Source of the DNA: Burkholderia sp. lig30
Lineage (GTDB): Bacteria; Pseudomonadota; Gammaproteobacteria; Burkholderiales; Burkholderiaceae
Reading direction: 5' to 3'
Length of the DNA stretch: 64,000 nt
NCBI RefSeq assembly: GCF_000687455.2
Contig: NZ_JGVW01000066.1
Coordinates: forward strand, 1-64,000
Part shown: positions 25,565 to 34,774 of the stretch, in pieces
Layout of the letters: the number at the start of each line of letters is the position of its first letter
Numbering within the stretch: the stretch's first letter is position 1
Translations under genes and position numbers: made by a program
Notes under the pieces: generated by a model
Databases searched by the model: none
What the model saw: the letters and a program-made list of their open reading frames with translations, nothing else
What the model was told of the DNA's origin: nothing

Positions 25565-26257
25565 ATGCAGAAATTCGCCATTCGCGTCGTGATCGCCGAC
25601 GATCATCCCGCCGTCCTGATCGGGCTCGAGCAGATCCTCGCCGCCGTCGACACGATCCAGCTCGTCGCCGTGTGCCGGAACTCGACGGAACTGGTTGACG
25701 CGCTGCGCCGCACGCCGTGCGACGTCGTGATCTCCGATTACGTGATGCCGTCGGGCGACTACGGCGACGGGCTCGCGCTGTTCGGCTACCTGCAGCGGCA
25801 TTTCCCGGACGTCGGGCTCGTCGCGCTCACGATGATGAACAACCCGGTCGTGATTCGCGCGCTGGCCGCGCAGGGCGTGTCGTCGGTGCTCAGCAAGGCC
25901 GATGCGATCGGCCACATCATCACTGCGATTCACGCGAGCTTCGCGCACGGCACGTACATGTCGCCGAACGTCCGGGCAATCCTCTCCGAGACCAGTCATG
26001 GCACGGCCGGCATGGCGCAGGATCTGCTTCCCCGCAATCTGTCGCCCCGCGAGGCGGAAGTCGTACGGCTCTTCATCTCCGGCTATTCGGTCGCGGACAT
26101 CGCGGCCCACCTGAAGCGCAGCAAGCAGACGGTCAGCACGCAAAAGCGCAGCGCAATGCGCAAGTTCGGCGCATCGACCGATGCCGAGCTGATCAAGTTC
26201 GCGCTCGAGGCGGCCAGCGACGGATCGGCCGACGTCGGCGGCATCAACCAGGCTTGA
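25565..26257 (+). CDS. RcsB/BvgA-like response regulator, copy 2
   Basis: A 230-residue paralogue of the preceding gene with the same layout: receiver with DD at 12-13 and Asp58 (DVVISDYVMPSG), and a C-terminal LuxR HTH (LSPREAEVVRLFISGYSVADIAAHLKR). The region SKQTVSTQK is identical in both copies, which suggests similar DNA targets. It starts at the ATG at 25565 (MQKFAIRVVI); the frame is open upstream to 25421 but that part is not family-like. Two regulators next to one hybrid kinase suggest a branched relay; this is inference. Confidence 0.92.
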   Translation: MQKFAIRVVIADDHPAVLIGLEQILAAVDTIQLVAVCRNSTELVDALRRTPCDVVISDYVMPSGDYGDGLALFGYLQRHFPDVGLVALTMMNNPVVIRALAAQGVSSVLSKADAIGHIITAIHASFAHGTYMSPNVRAILSETSHGTAGMAQDLLPRNLSPREAEVVRLFISGYSVADIAAHLKRSKQTVSTQKRSAMRKFGASTDAELIKFALEAASDGSADVGGINQA

Positions 26258-26353
26258 CGAACGCGGGGGGCGCGTCGGAAAGGCGCTGATTCGCGTCGAT
26301 GCATCAGGCCAGGCGCCGCGCCAACGCGGCGCGCCGCACGCGGGTTTGCGATA

Positions 26354-26388
26354 CGCGGCACGCGGCGAGTCGCCCGCCGCGTGCCGCG
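26354..26388. terminator. Strong hairpin between convergent response regulator and porin genes
   Basis: A perfect 14-base stem (CGCGGCACGCGGCG at 26354-26367, CGCCGCGTGCCGCG at 26375-26388) with a 7-base loop ends six bases before the porin stop. There is no T-run on either side. It is likely a bidirectional transcript end. Confidence 0.6.
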
Positions 26389-26394
26389 CCGGCA

Positions 26395-27579
26395 TCAGAA
26401 CTTGTGCCGGATCCCCGCGTGGACCATCAGTTGCTTCGACGACGACGACAGATCCTGCGCGCCCGGCACGTAAGCCTGATCGAGCGACGAGCCGGTCGCC
26501 GAGCCCGCGACCTTCTGGTATGCGCCGAGCAGATAGACGTCGGTGCGCTTGGACAGGTTGTAATCGGCCATCAGGCCCACCGAATGGATCTTCGGTTTCA
26601 CGCTGCCCGTGGTCGCCTCGTAGCTCTCCATCGTATAGACGTACTGCGCGCCGACGAAGAACGACGGCGTCACCTGATACTTGCCGTTCACCTCGAAATT
26701 CTGATACTTGAGCGACGTGAGCGTCCCGCCCGCGAGCGGCCCGCTCACCGGCTGGATCGTCTCCGTGCCGAACAGGTAGCCGACGTTTTCCGACGGGCGG
26801 CTGATGTTGCTGTTCGTGTACGCGAACCCGACCGTCGCAGGACCGGCCGTGTAATTGATGCCCGCGCCGAAGATCCGCAGCCGCGACGACACGAAGTTCG
26901 CATCGGCGCCGACCGTCCCCGAGCCCGCGATCGCGCCGCCCGACGTCGCGCCCGGATTGTCCGCGTTGAGGAACGCAGCCGCGACGAGCAGCCCGCCGTT
27001 CTCGTACTGCGCGCCGACGCTCCACTGGCGATTGTTCGCGAATCCCGTATCGTTGCTGAAGCTGTAGGTGCCGCCGAACGAGAAGCCCGAGAAATCCGGG
27101 CTCGCGTACTTGACCGTGTTATTGACCCGGAACGAGTTGCCGGTGTTGTCGTTGTCGAACGGATGCGAGAACGGATACACGCCCCAGCTGCCGTTCGCGG
27201 TCGTCGGCGCGAGATAGTCGACGAGCGAATCGTACTGGCGGCCGAGCGTCACCGTGCCGTAGCGCGTGCTGCCGAGACCCACGTAAGCCTGCCGGCCGAA
27301 CGCGCGGCCGCCCTGCGCGAGCGTCCCGGTGGCCCCGTTGAAGCCGCTCTCGATCTGGAACAGCGCGGAATATCCGCCGCCCAGGTCCTCGTTGCCCTTC
27401 AGCCCCCATCGGCTACCCTGCGCGAAGCCGCTCGCCATCTGATAGTCGCTTTTTCCGCCGACGTTATTCGTATAGCCGATGCCCATATCGATGAGCCCGT
27501 AGAGCGTCACGCTGCTCTGCGCGAACGCGGGCGCCGCGAACATCGCCGGAACGATGACGGAAACCAATCTCCACTTCAT
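26395..27579 (-). CDS. Gram-negative porin (trimeric, 16-strand type)
   Basis: A 394-residue outer-membrane porin of the Burkholderia OpcP/Omp type. It has a signal peptide (MKWRLVSVIVPAMFAAPAFA), then SSVTLYGLIDMGIGYTNN, the first strand of this family. Also present are GLKGNEDLGGGYSALFQIE, the family motif GRQYDSLVDYL, and a C-terminal strand ending in HAGIRHKF with a terminal Phe for BAM recognition. ATG at 27579 has AAGG seven bases upstream; the other ATG at 27585 is too close to it. It lies downstream of the binding protein and amidohydrolase genes on the same strand, so it may import the same small substrate. Confidence 0.93.
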   Translation of the reverse strand: MKWRLVSVIVPAMFAAPAFAQSSVTLYGLIDMGIGYTNNVGGKSDYQMASGFAQGSRWGLKGNEDLGGGYSALFQIESGFNGATGTLAQGGRAFGRQAYVGLGSTRYGTVTLGRQYDSLVDYLAPTTANGSWGVYPFSHPFDNDNTGNSFRVNNTVKYASPDFSGFSFGGTYSFSNDTGFANNRQWSVGAQYENGGLLVAAAFLNADNPGATSGGAIAGSGTVGADANFVSSRLRIFGAGINYTAGPATVGFAYTNSNISRPSENVGYLFGTETIQPVSGPLAGGTLTSLKYQNFEVNGKYQVTPSFFVGAQYVYTMESYEATTGSVKPKIHSVGLMADYNLSKRTDVYLLGAYQKVAGSATGSSLDQAYVPGAQDLSSSSKQLMVHAGIRHKF

Positions 27580-27738
27580 TTGCATACCTTATCAATCATG
27601 GCCGAGAACGGCCTGTTTTTACGACTTGCCCGTCGAGCCGTCAGTGCGGCTCGACGTCCCCTTCCGCCATCCGGCGCATGGTCTTCGGCACGCCGCCCGC
27701 GTCACGTCGCCTGACGATGCGCGGGCGCCATGCGGCGT

Positions 27739-28527
27739 TCATTTCGCGCCGTAAATGTCGAAGTCGAAATATTTCTTGTTGATCCGCGCGTACGTGCCGT
27801 TCGCGAGAATGGCCGCCAGCGCCTGATTGAACGCCTCGCGCAATGCAGCATCTTCCTTGCGAAGCCCGAGGCCGTCGCCGAGCCCGAAGTATTTCGGATC
27901 GTCGATCGGCGCGCCGGCGAACGCGAAGTCCTTGCCTTGCGGCTTCTTCAGGAACCCGTCGCTCGCCGCGATCGATGCCTGGAACGACGCGTCGAGCCGC
28001 CCCGACACGAGATCGATGTAGACCTGGTCCTGGTTCTGGTACGACACGATCTGCACGCCCGCCGGCTGCCATTTCGCGATTGCATAGTCCGCCTGGCTCG
28101 ATCCCTGCTCGACGCCCACGCGCTTGCCCTTCAGCGCTTCGGCGCTCGGCAGCAGCGACGAGCCCTTTCGCACGACCAGCCGGGCCGGCGCGTTCGAGAT
28201 CTTGTTCGTGAACGCGATCTGCTGCATGCGCTTCGGCGTGATCGTCATCGACGACGAGATCACGTCGAACTTGCGCGCGAGCAGGCCCGGAATCATGCCG
28301 TCGAAATTCGACTCCACCCACACGCAGCGCGCACGCAGCTCCGCGCACAGCGCGTTCGCGATGTCCACGCCGAAGCCGGTCAGCTTGCCGTCCGCCAGCT
28401 TGTATTCGAGCGGCGGATAGGTCGGATCGACCGCCAGACGGATCTCCTTGCCCGAAAAATCGTCGGCATGCGCCGCACTCGTTCCCGCCGCGAGCGCCAC
28501 TGCGAGCGCCGCCATCCACTGTTTCAT
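27739..28527 (-). CDS. Amino-acid ABC transporter periplasmic binding protein
   Basis: A 262-residue SBP family 3 protein with signal peptide (MKQWMAALAVALAAGTSAAHA). Family features are IRLAVDPTYPPLEYKLADGKLTGFGVDIANALCAEL, DGMIPGLLARKFDVISSSMTITPKRMQQIAFT and a ligand carboxylate-binding Arg in RLVVRKGSS; the pattern is closest to lysine/arginine/ornithine or histidine binders. AAGGAG lies eight bases upstream of the ATG. No ABC permease or ATPase gene is nearby, so it must use a distant transporter or act alone. It follows the M20 amidohydrolase gene by 77 bases and is probably cotranscribed with it. Confidence 0.9.
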   Translation of the reverse strand: MKQWMAALAVALAAGTSAAHADDFSGKEIRLAVDPTYPPLEYKLADGKLTGFGVDIANALCAELRARCVWVESNFDGMIPGLLARKFDVISSSMTITPKRMQQIAFTNKISNAPARLVVRKGSSLLPSAEALKGKRVGVEQGSSQADYAIAKWQPAGVQIVSYQNQDQVYIDLVSGRLDASFQASIAASDGFLKKPQGKDFAFAGAPIDDPKYFGLGDGLGLRKEDAALREAFNQALAAILANGTYARINKKYFDFDIYGAK

Positions 28528-28604
28528 TGCCTGTCTCCTTGAATGAACCGAATCCGTCATCGGCGTGCCGCGACGCCGTTCTTGCCCCGTCGACGCGCCG
28601 CGCG

Positions 28605-29774
<1,170 letters not shown>

Positions 29775-29879
29775 GTTCCCTTCTCCTTGAATTCGTCTCG
29801 CCGTCGCCCTTTGGCCGGCGGATCGTGACTGGATCGTATGCAGCGAAAATCCGTTGGAACAGCCGCAGTTTTGTTATGA

Positions 29880-29898
29880 TGACAACCGTTTGTTGTCA
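29880..29898. promoter_or_regulatory. Palindromic operator ahead of the LysR gene
   Basis: A perfect inverted repeat TGACAAC-N5-GTTGTCA lies 13 bases before the LysR start and 106 bases upstream of the divergent amidohydrolase gene. It has flanking TAT/ATA symmetry. A dyad this close to the start suggests autoregulation. Confidence 0.55.
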
Positions 29899-29910
29899 CA
29901 TATCGTCACG

Positions 29911-30864
29911 ATGAAGCTGCATCAACTGCAGGCGCTGGTCGCCAGCGCGGAGGCCGGGAGCATTCGCGGCGCGGCACGCGCGCTGGGACTGTCGCAGGCC
30001 GCCGTCACGCGGGCGCTGCGCGAGCTGGAGGCCAGCGAGCGCCTGCCGCTGCTCGTGCGCGCGCCGGAAGGCATCGGGTTCACCGAGTACGGCAAGGCGC
30101 TCCTCACCCACGCGAAACTGGTGCTCAACCAGCTCGAACATGCACAGAACGACCTCGCGCGGATGCGTGGCCGCGTCGAAGGGCGGCTGAGCGTCGGCGT
30201 CACGCCGTGGGTCACGCTGACGTTTCTCGCCGAGACGGTGCGGCTGTTTCGCGAGCGCATGCCCGACGTGCGGCTGGAGCTGTACGAGAGCCTGATGGCC
30301 GTGGCCCAACCGCTGCTGCGCGACGGCAGCATGGATTTCGCGCTCGGCCAGTTGCAGCCGAGCGCCGCCGCGCAGGAATTCGCGAGCGAGCCGGTGCTGA
30401 CCTACGAGACGTCGGTGATGGTGCGTGCCGGCCACCGTCGCGAGCAGGCGCGCTCGATTCACGAGCTGCTCGACGAGGATTGGGTGCTCAATTTCGCGCC
30501 GGACGGGCAGGCGGCGCTCGTCGACTACCTGTTCACGCGGCACGGCGCGCAGATCGACGATCGCCGGATCGTCCGCGCGCAGTCGCTCGCGATGCTGCAG
30601 ACGATGCTCGAGCAGGCGGACATGTGCAGCTGGTGCCCGACCATCCTGAGCCACGTCCAGCCGTTCGGCGGCCGCATGCGCGCGCTCACGCTGAAGGAAA
30701 CGTTCGAGCCGAGACAACTCGGCATCGTCACCCGCCGCAACAGCACGTTGAGTAGCGCCGCGCGCTGCTTCATCGACTGCTTGTTCCAGGTGATCCGGCG
30801 CCACGCGCGCTCGGCCAGAAAGGAAGACCTCGCGTTGTTCGAGACGCTGGCGCTGCTGATCTGA
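29911..30864 (+). CDS. LysR family regulator (AbgR-like)
   Basis: A 317-residue LysR-type protein. The winged helix is at about 1-60 (LHQLQALVASAEAGSIRGAARALGLSQAAVTRALRELEAS), with the effector domain from about 90. Of the LysR proteins in the window this one most resembles AbgR/TsaR-type regulators. It is divergent from the amidohydrolase gene, which fits the abgR-abgAB arrangement in which the regulator controls uptake and hydrolysis of an N-acyl amino acid. ATG at 29911 is the family start; the frame is open 19 codons further up. Confidence 0.9.
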   Translation: MKLHQLQALVASAEAGSIRGAARALGLSQAAVTRALRELEASERLPLLVRAPEGIGFTEYGKALLTHAKLVLNQLEHAQNDLARMRGRVEGRLSVGVTPWVTLTFLAETVRLFRERMPDVRLELYESLMAVAQPLLRDGSMDFALGQLQPSAAAQEFASEPVLTYETSVMVRAGHRREQARSIHELLDEDWVLNFAPDGQAALVDYLFTRHGAQIDDRRIVRAQSLAMLQTMLEQADMCSWCPTILSHVQPFGGRMRALTLKETFEPRQLGIVTRRNSTLSSAARCFIDCLFQVIRRHARSARKEDLALFETLALLI

Positions 30865-31049
30865 CGCCGGCGGGCGAGCCGTTGGCGGAGCCGGGTAACG
30901 CACGGCGGAGGCACGCGCGCGGCAACCCGGCGAAGCGCGGCCGGCCCCAAAAAAGGTTCATCGAGGATTACCGGGGAGCACGGCGCAGACCGTCCGCGTT
31001 CGGCCAAATTCGAACGTTCGACGCGGTGATGGAATCGGCCGAACCCCAA

Positions 31050-31370
31050 TCAGAACCGGTCGCTCAAACCGTTAACGATTCGAGATTGAGGGTGTTCGAC
31101 GTCAGGTTGATCCCACGCGTGGCGCTCGCTTCCGGATTGAGACGTTCGCGGGACGAGCCACTGACGTACGAGGCGATTTGACGGGTCTGCGTAGATCCGT
31201 CCGATCAACGCGCTCAGGCAGGTAGAAAGCAGCAGATAGCAGGCCACGAGCCCCAGCTTCTCATCGCCTGTCACGTCGGAAGGAGGAAAGAGCGTCCGCA
31301 ACATGCCAAGCACGATGAGGTGAAACAGATAGTCCGGTTTCGCGTGCCGGCGCAAGTCATGCCGCGCTCG
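31050..31370 (-). pseudogene. Possible C-terminal remnant of a membrane acyltransferase
   Basis: An open stretch encodes KPDYLFHLIVLGML, then a long hydrophobic run (GLVACYLLLSTCLSALIGRIY) and a basic tail (RLVRQWLV). This resembles the last two helices of OafA-type acyltransferase-3 proteins, including the F-H pair before the penultimate helix. There is no start of its own, and its upstream end abuts the beta-lactamase remnant in another frame. The assignment rests on hydrophobic pattern only and is weak. Confidence 0.3.
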
Positions 31371-31734
31371 TGGCCCACTGCACGAACGCCGTGCCCGCTT
31401 CGCGCAAAACGGCCTCGCGCGCGTCCATGCCGATGCCGGGCGCATCGTAGTAGACGGCGACGAGCAACGGCGCGCGCCCGGGCGGGCGCACAAGCGCGTA
31501 GTCGTTGGTCTCGCTCTCCACGCGGGTTCCGGGCCGGTCGGCGGCCAGCCAACCGGCGGGCAACACGGGGCGAATCCGGTTGCGGCCCGGCTTACAGTCG
31601 ATCATGCCGCGCTCCAGTTGCGCGCGCGAACGGGTACTCAGGACATCGCCGAGCAGAAGGCGCTGCGCCGTGGTGGCGATGGCCTTCGGCGTCGTGGTGT
31701 CGATGCGAATGGTCCGGTCGTCGGCCATGGTCAA
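31357..31734 (-). pseudogene. C-terminal fragment of a class A beta-lactamase (PenA/PenB type)
   Basis: The 125-residue frame matches the C-terminal third of Burkholderia class A penicillinases: TPKAIATTAQRLLLGDVLS, RGMIDCKPGRNRIRPVLPAGW, ETNDYALVRPPGRAPLLVAVYYDAP. The SxxK and SDN motifs would lie upstream and are absent. The KTG-type triad position reads DRPGT. Without the nucleophile the product cannot be an active beta-lactamase. The remnant is probably the result of a deletion or recombination that also left the adjoining fragment at 31050-31370. Confidence 0.7.
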
Positions 31735-32008
31735 TGGCGGAATTCTCCTGCGTCACTGGAAAGCGGGTCACGTCGGGTTTGGCCACCTGATCTGAAATCG
31801 ATGTCATCGCTAGATTAGCTACAGTCGTGAGAGCGACACAGTCATCTCGCAGAAGAGCTCGCATTCGCGGGTGCGAACCTCATGTTGAACCAGGACGCAC
31901 CGCACCGGTAGCGTTGTTGCCGAAGTCTCCGCTATGGATGGCTACAGGGTGAACACTGGGCTCGGGAAATGACGAGTGGCTGTCGCGGATGGACTCCGGA
32001 TAACGCCG

Positions 32009-32539
32009 TTAGTCGAACGTTTCAATTAGTTTGAGTCCTTCAGGCCAATCGCCGAGGCCGCTATCGCCATTGAGATGCCCCCGCGCTCCAACTTCGATCA
32101 GTCCGCCACCCCAGGCTGCTGCGCGGGCGCGTGCGAAGTCTGCGCTGCCATAGGGATCATTGGTGCTGGACACGACGATCGTCTGAAACGGTAGCCGCTC
32201 CGATGGCAACGGAATGAATCCGCTCGCGGCCACCGCGGGAAATGCCGGCGCGGCCGGATCCGGCACGGCAACCAACAGCGCACCACGGATCCGGGTTGCG
32301 TGGCGGACGGCCCAATGCACCACGGCCAGACATCCGAGGCTATGCGCCACGATGACTGTTTCCTCGCCGATTTCCGCTACCTGACGTTCGATCGCCGACA
32401 CCCAGTCGTCGCACACGACCTGATCCCAATCTTCGACTTCGAGGCGCCGCCAATCCGAATGCGCCGCCTGCCACATGCTCTGCCAGTGCAATGGACCGGA
32501 GTTGCCGATGCCTGGAACAACAAAAACGGGGTAGTCCAT
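32009..32539 (-). CDS. RBBP9/YdeN family alpha/beta hydrolase
   Basis: A 176-residue small serine hydrolase. It shows VFVVPGIGNSGPLHWQSMW (N-terminal oxyanion region), the nucleophile elbow VIVAHSLGCLAVVHW near 68-82, the acid in SSTNDPYGS near 130 and the catalytic His in GARGHLNGDSGLGDWPEG near 153, all typical of RBBP9/YdeN proteins. ATG at 32539 is preferred since GGAG lies nine bases upstream; the in-frame ATG at 32554 has none. It is divergent from the Lrp-type gene at 32664. The natural substrate is unknown. Confidence 0.9.
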   Translation of the reverse strand: MDYPVFVVPGIGNSGPLHWQSMWQAAHSDWRRLEVEDWDQVVCDDWVSAIERQVAEIGEETVIVAHSLGCLAVVHWAVRHATRIRGALLVAVPDPAAPAFPAVAASGFIPLPSERLPFQTIVVSSTNDPYGSADFARARAAAWGGGLIEVGARGHLNGDSGLGDWPEGLKLIETFD

Positions 32540-32663
32540 CTGCCAACTCTCCATCAGTGAATGAGCAACCAGTGTAAAAGCTCACGAATTCAGGCAACAT
32601 CGCGAATCAAATGAATTGATGGCGATATATGTCTAAATTGACGGAAATTGAGGGCTCCCACAA

Positions 32664-33122
32664 ATGAAACCAAGGCCGGTAACGTTGGACAGGCTTGACT
32701 GGCGGATACTCGAAGCGCTCCAGCGCAATGCACGCATCAGCAACACCGAGCTTGGGAAGCAGATCGGACTGTCGCAACCAGCCGTCACTGCCCGCATCAA
32801 AAGACTCGAGGAGCAAGGCGTCATTGAAGGTTACGCGGCGCGGATCAATCCGGGTCTCGTGGGCCGCGGCATCGCCGCGATCGTGCGGATTCGCACCACC
32901 CACGCTCAGATAAAGCACTGCCTCAGCGCCTTCGAAGCGATGCCTGAAATCGTCGAGGCGCACCGGATCACCGGCGAGGACTGCTTCATGGTCCGCATTG
33001 TGGTCGAAGAGATGACACAACTCGAAGTGGCAATCGATGCGCTGGCCAGATTCGGACCGGTGACGACCTCGGTCGTGCTGGCCAGCTATCCACCGAAGAC
33101 GATCTGCGGATCTCAACCTTGA
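32664..33122 (+). CDS. Lrp/AsnC family transcriptional regulator
   Basis: A 152-residue regulator. The N-terminal HTH (about 8-60) has LDRLDWRILEALQRNARISNTELGKQIGLSQPAVTARIKRLEE, and the C-terminal RAM ligand-binding domain (about 70-145) contains ITGEDCFMVRIVVEEM. It is divergent from the RBBP9-like hydrolase gene, with a 124-base gap, and converges on the SDR gene. The hydrolase is the likeliest target besides itself. Confidence 0.92.
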   Translation: MKPRPVTLDRLDWRILEALQRNARISNTELGKQIGLSQPAVTARIKRLEEQGVIEGYAARINPGLVGRGIAAIVRIRTTHAQIKHCLSAFEAMPEIVEAHRITGEDCFMVRIVVEEMTQLEVAIDALARFGPVTTSVVLASYPPKTICGSQP

Positions 33123-33151
33123 CCGGCTACCATGTGGATATCGGCCGCACC

Positions 33152-33979
33152 CTACGCGTTGGCATCTCCTGTCGCCTGGCCCTGAACGTCTCTCGGCCGA
33201 AGGATTTTCTCAACGAGGCGTGCCGACATCTCGCGACTCAACAGCCTTTGCAAATTGGCAAGCAGCCGGTTCTGCGTCCCGACAATCCGATAGCTCCGGT
33301 TGCGATCCAGCGCCCACAATGCATCCTGCACCACACTCGCGACAGGCATCGGCGTGCCGACAGCCGCCTCCTTCGCGCCAACGACATCGAAAAAAGCGGT
33401 TTGCGTCGCGCCGGGACATAGCGCGACGACCCGGATGCCGCGATGCCGGTTCTCAGCCCAAACGGCTTCTGAAAATGACAAAAGAAAGGCCTTGGTTGCG
33501 CCGTAGACGGCCATATAGGGATCGGGTTGGAATGCGGCTGTTGACGCGACGTTGATAACCGCACCATCGGATCGCGCCTGCATCCCCGGCAGCAGAAGAT
33601 GAGTCAGCTCGATTGCGGCCATGCAGTTCACCAGCACTTCATCGCGTTGGCGCGTCCATGCAATCGTTTCGAAGCGCCCGTAAGCTGCAAAGCCCGCATT
33701 GTTGACGAGTACATCGACGAGCGTGCCGGTAGCCTTCAGGTGATGACCGATCGTGTGTACGGCGTCAGTTGCGCGCAAGTCGACCGCCAGGAAATCGGCG
33801 TCGCACGCATAGTCGCGTCGCAGTTCTGCAGTCAGATCGCGCAGCTTGTCGTGAGAGCGGGCGACCAGCAGAAGTTTCGCACCACGTCTGGCCAACGCGT
33901 AGGCGAACCCGCGCCCGATACCCGACGATGCACCCGTGACAAGGGCTGTTTTTCCGTGAAAATCGAAACGATTTCTCAT
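33152..33979 (-). CDS. Short-chain dehydrogenase/reductase
   Basis: A 275-residue classical SDR. The cofactor motif TGASSGIGRGFA is near 15-26, NNAGFAAYG near 92, the catalytic Ser in NVASTAAFQ near 144 and YGATK (Tyr and Lys) near 157-161. The N-terminal pattern (LLLVARSHDKL) fits NADP-preferring members. The promoter lies in the intergenic region shared with merR and carries a MerR-type operator (34017-34038), so induction by the MerR protein is likely. The substrate is unknown. Confidence 0.92.
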   Translation of the reverse strand: MRNRFDFHGKTALVTGASSGIGRGFAYALARRGAKLLLVARSHDKLRDLTAELRRDYACDADFLAVDLRATDAVHTIGHHLKATGTLVDVLVNNAGFAAYGRFETIAWTRQRDEVLVNCMAAIELTHLLLPGMQARSDGAVINVASTAAFQPDPYMAVYGATKAFLLSFSEAVWAENRHRGIRVVALCPGATQTAFFDVVGAKEAAVGTPMPVASVVQDALWALDRNRSYRIVGTQNRLLANLQRLLSREMSARLVEKILRPRDVQGQATGDANA

Positions 33980-34016
33980 AGCCAGCTGATGGAGTGGAAG
34001 GTGAACTGGACTGTAA

Positions 34017-34042
34017 ACCGTTGACTAAAGGCAACGGTCAAG
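34017..34042 (-). promoter_or_regulatory. MerR-type operator within a long-spacer promoter of the SDR gene
   Basis: A perfect inverted repeat ACCGTTG-N8-CAACGGT (34017-34038) lies between a minus-strand -35 box TTGACC (34042-34037, overlapping it) and a -10 candidate TACAGT. The spacer is 19-20 bases, two to three longer than normal. This over-long spacer with an embedded dyad is the hallmark of promoters activated by MerR proteins through DNA twisting. Confidence 0.7.
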
Positions 34043-34078
34043 CCTTAATGACGGTCCACCACATTGAATGGAGGCAGC

Positions 34079-34456
34079 ATGCGCATCGGCGAACTATGCA
34101 AGCGGGCGGGCGTTTCGCACGATACCGTGCGCTACTACGAGCGGATTGGTCTGCTGGACAAAGCAACACAACCTCACGCGACCAATACGTACAAGCGCTA
34201 TTCCGAACTCTCGTTACAGCGGATACGGCTGATCATCCACGCGAAGGCGTTGGGCTTCACCCTCGCGGAAATTGGCGATGTCATTCATGTATGGGATAGT
34301 CCGGCGTTCGGTGTCGCGCAAAAGGTCGCGTGCCTGCAAGCGAAGCTCACGGAACTCGACGAAAAGAGCCACGCGCTGACCACGCTGCGTGCAGGGCTGC
34401 TGAATGCGCTGGCCAAAGTAGGCAGCGATTGTGTCGAAGGACAAATCGCGTGGTGA
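34079..34456 (+). CDS. MerR family transcriptional regulator
   Basis: A 125-residue MerR-type protein. The winged HTH is at about 1-70 (MRIGELCKRAGVSHDTVRYYERIGLLDKA...YKRYSELSLQRIRLIIHAKALGFTLAEI), followed by the coiled-coil dimerisation helix. Two cysteines lie in the C-terminal part (VACLQAK and SDCVEG), but they do not form a clear metal-binding loop, so the effector is open. GGAGG sits five bases upstream of the ATG. It is divergent from the SDR gene and the operator above is within its own 5' region. Confidence 0.92.
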   Translation: MRIGELCKRAGVSHDTVRYYERIGLLDKATQPHATNTYKRYSELSLQRIRLIIHAKALGFTLAEIGDVIHVWDSPAFGVAQKVACLQAKLTELDEKSHALTTLRAGLLNALAKVGSDCVEGQIAW

Positions 34457-34774
34457 GGCGCGGTTGGTGAAAGCGACAAGCCGCCTCAAGCAAAAAGCGT
34501 CAATGGCCACTTCGGTTCCAGGCGAGAGTCCGGTTCGGGTCGAATGTTGCTCGACGCGGCCGCATCGACGATGCCTACGTCGCCATGTCTCGCATCGGGT
34601 CGTGGTCGGCCAGGAGCGGTCCTCGACCATAAACGCTTCGCAGTCCTGCGAGTGTCGGCTTTCACGCAACGGCAGCCACGCAATGCCCGGAGCTCTTTTG
34701 GTCCGGGCAAGGGGCTTTGACATTGAGATCCGCGCAATGCATAGGCAGGGATGCGTTCGGGAGAAGTTGAACGG
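34457..34774. other. Intergenic region, no gene recognised
   Basis: About 318 bases between the merR stop and the stop of the minus-strand hypothetical gene. Frames through it have no ribosome binding site and no family features. Confidence 0.35.

Noticed and set aside
31050..31370. Possible intact small membrane protein
   Set aside because: No start codon with ribosome binding site on its own; the first part of the frame is a shadow of the beta-lactamase remnant. Kept only as a weak remnant call.
31357..31734. Functional beta-lactamase
   Set aside because: The SxxK and SDN motifs are missing, since only the C-terminal third is present.
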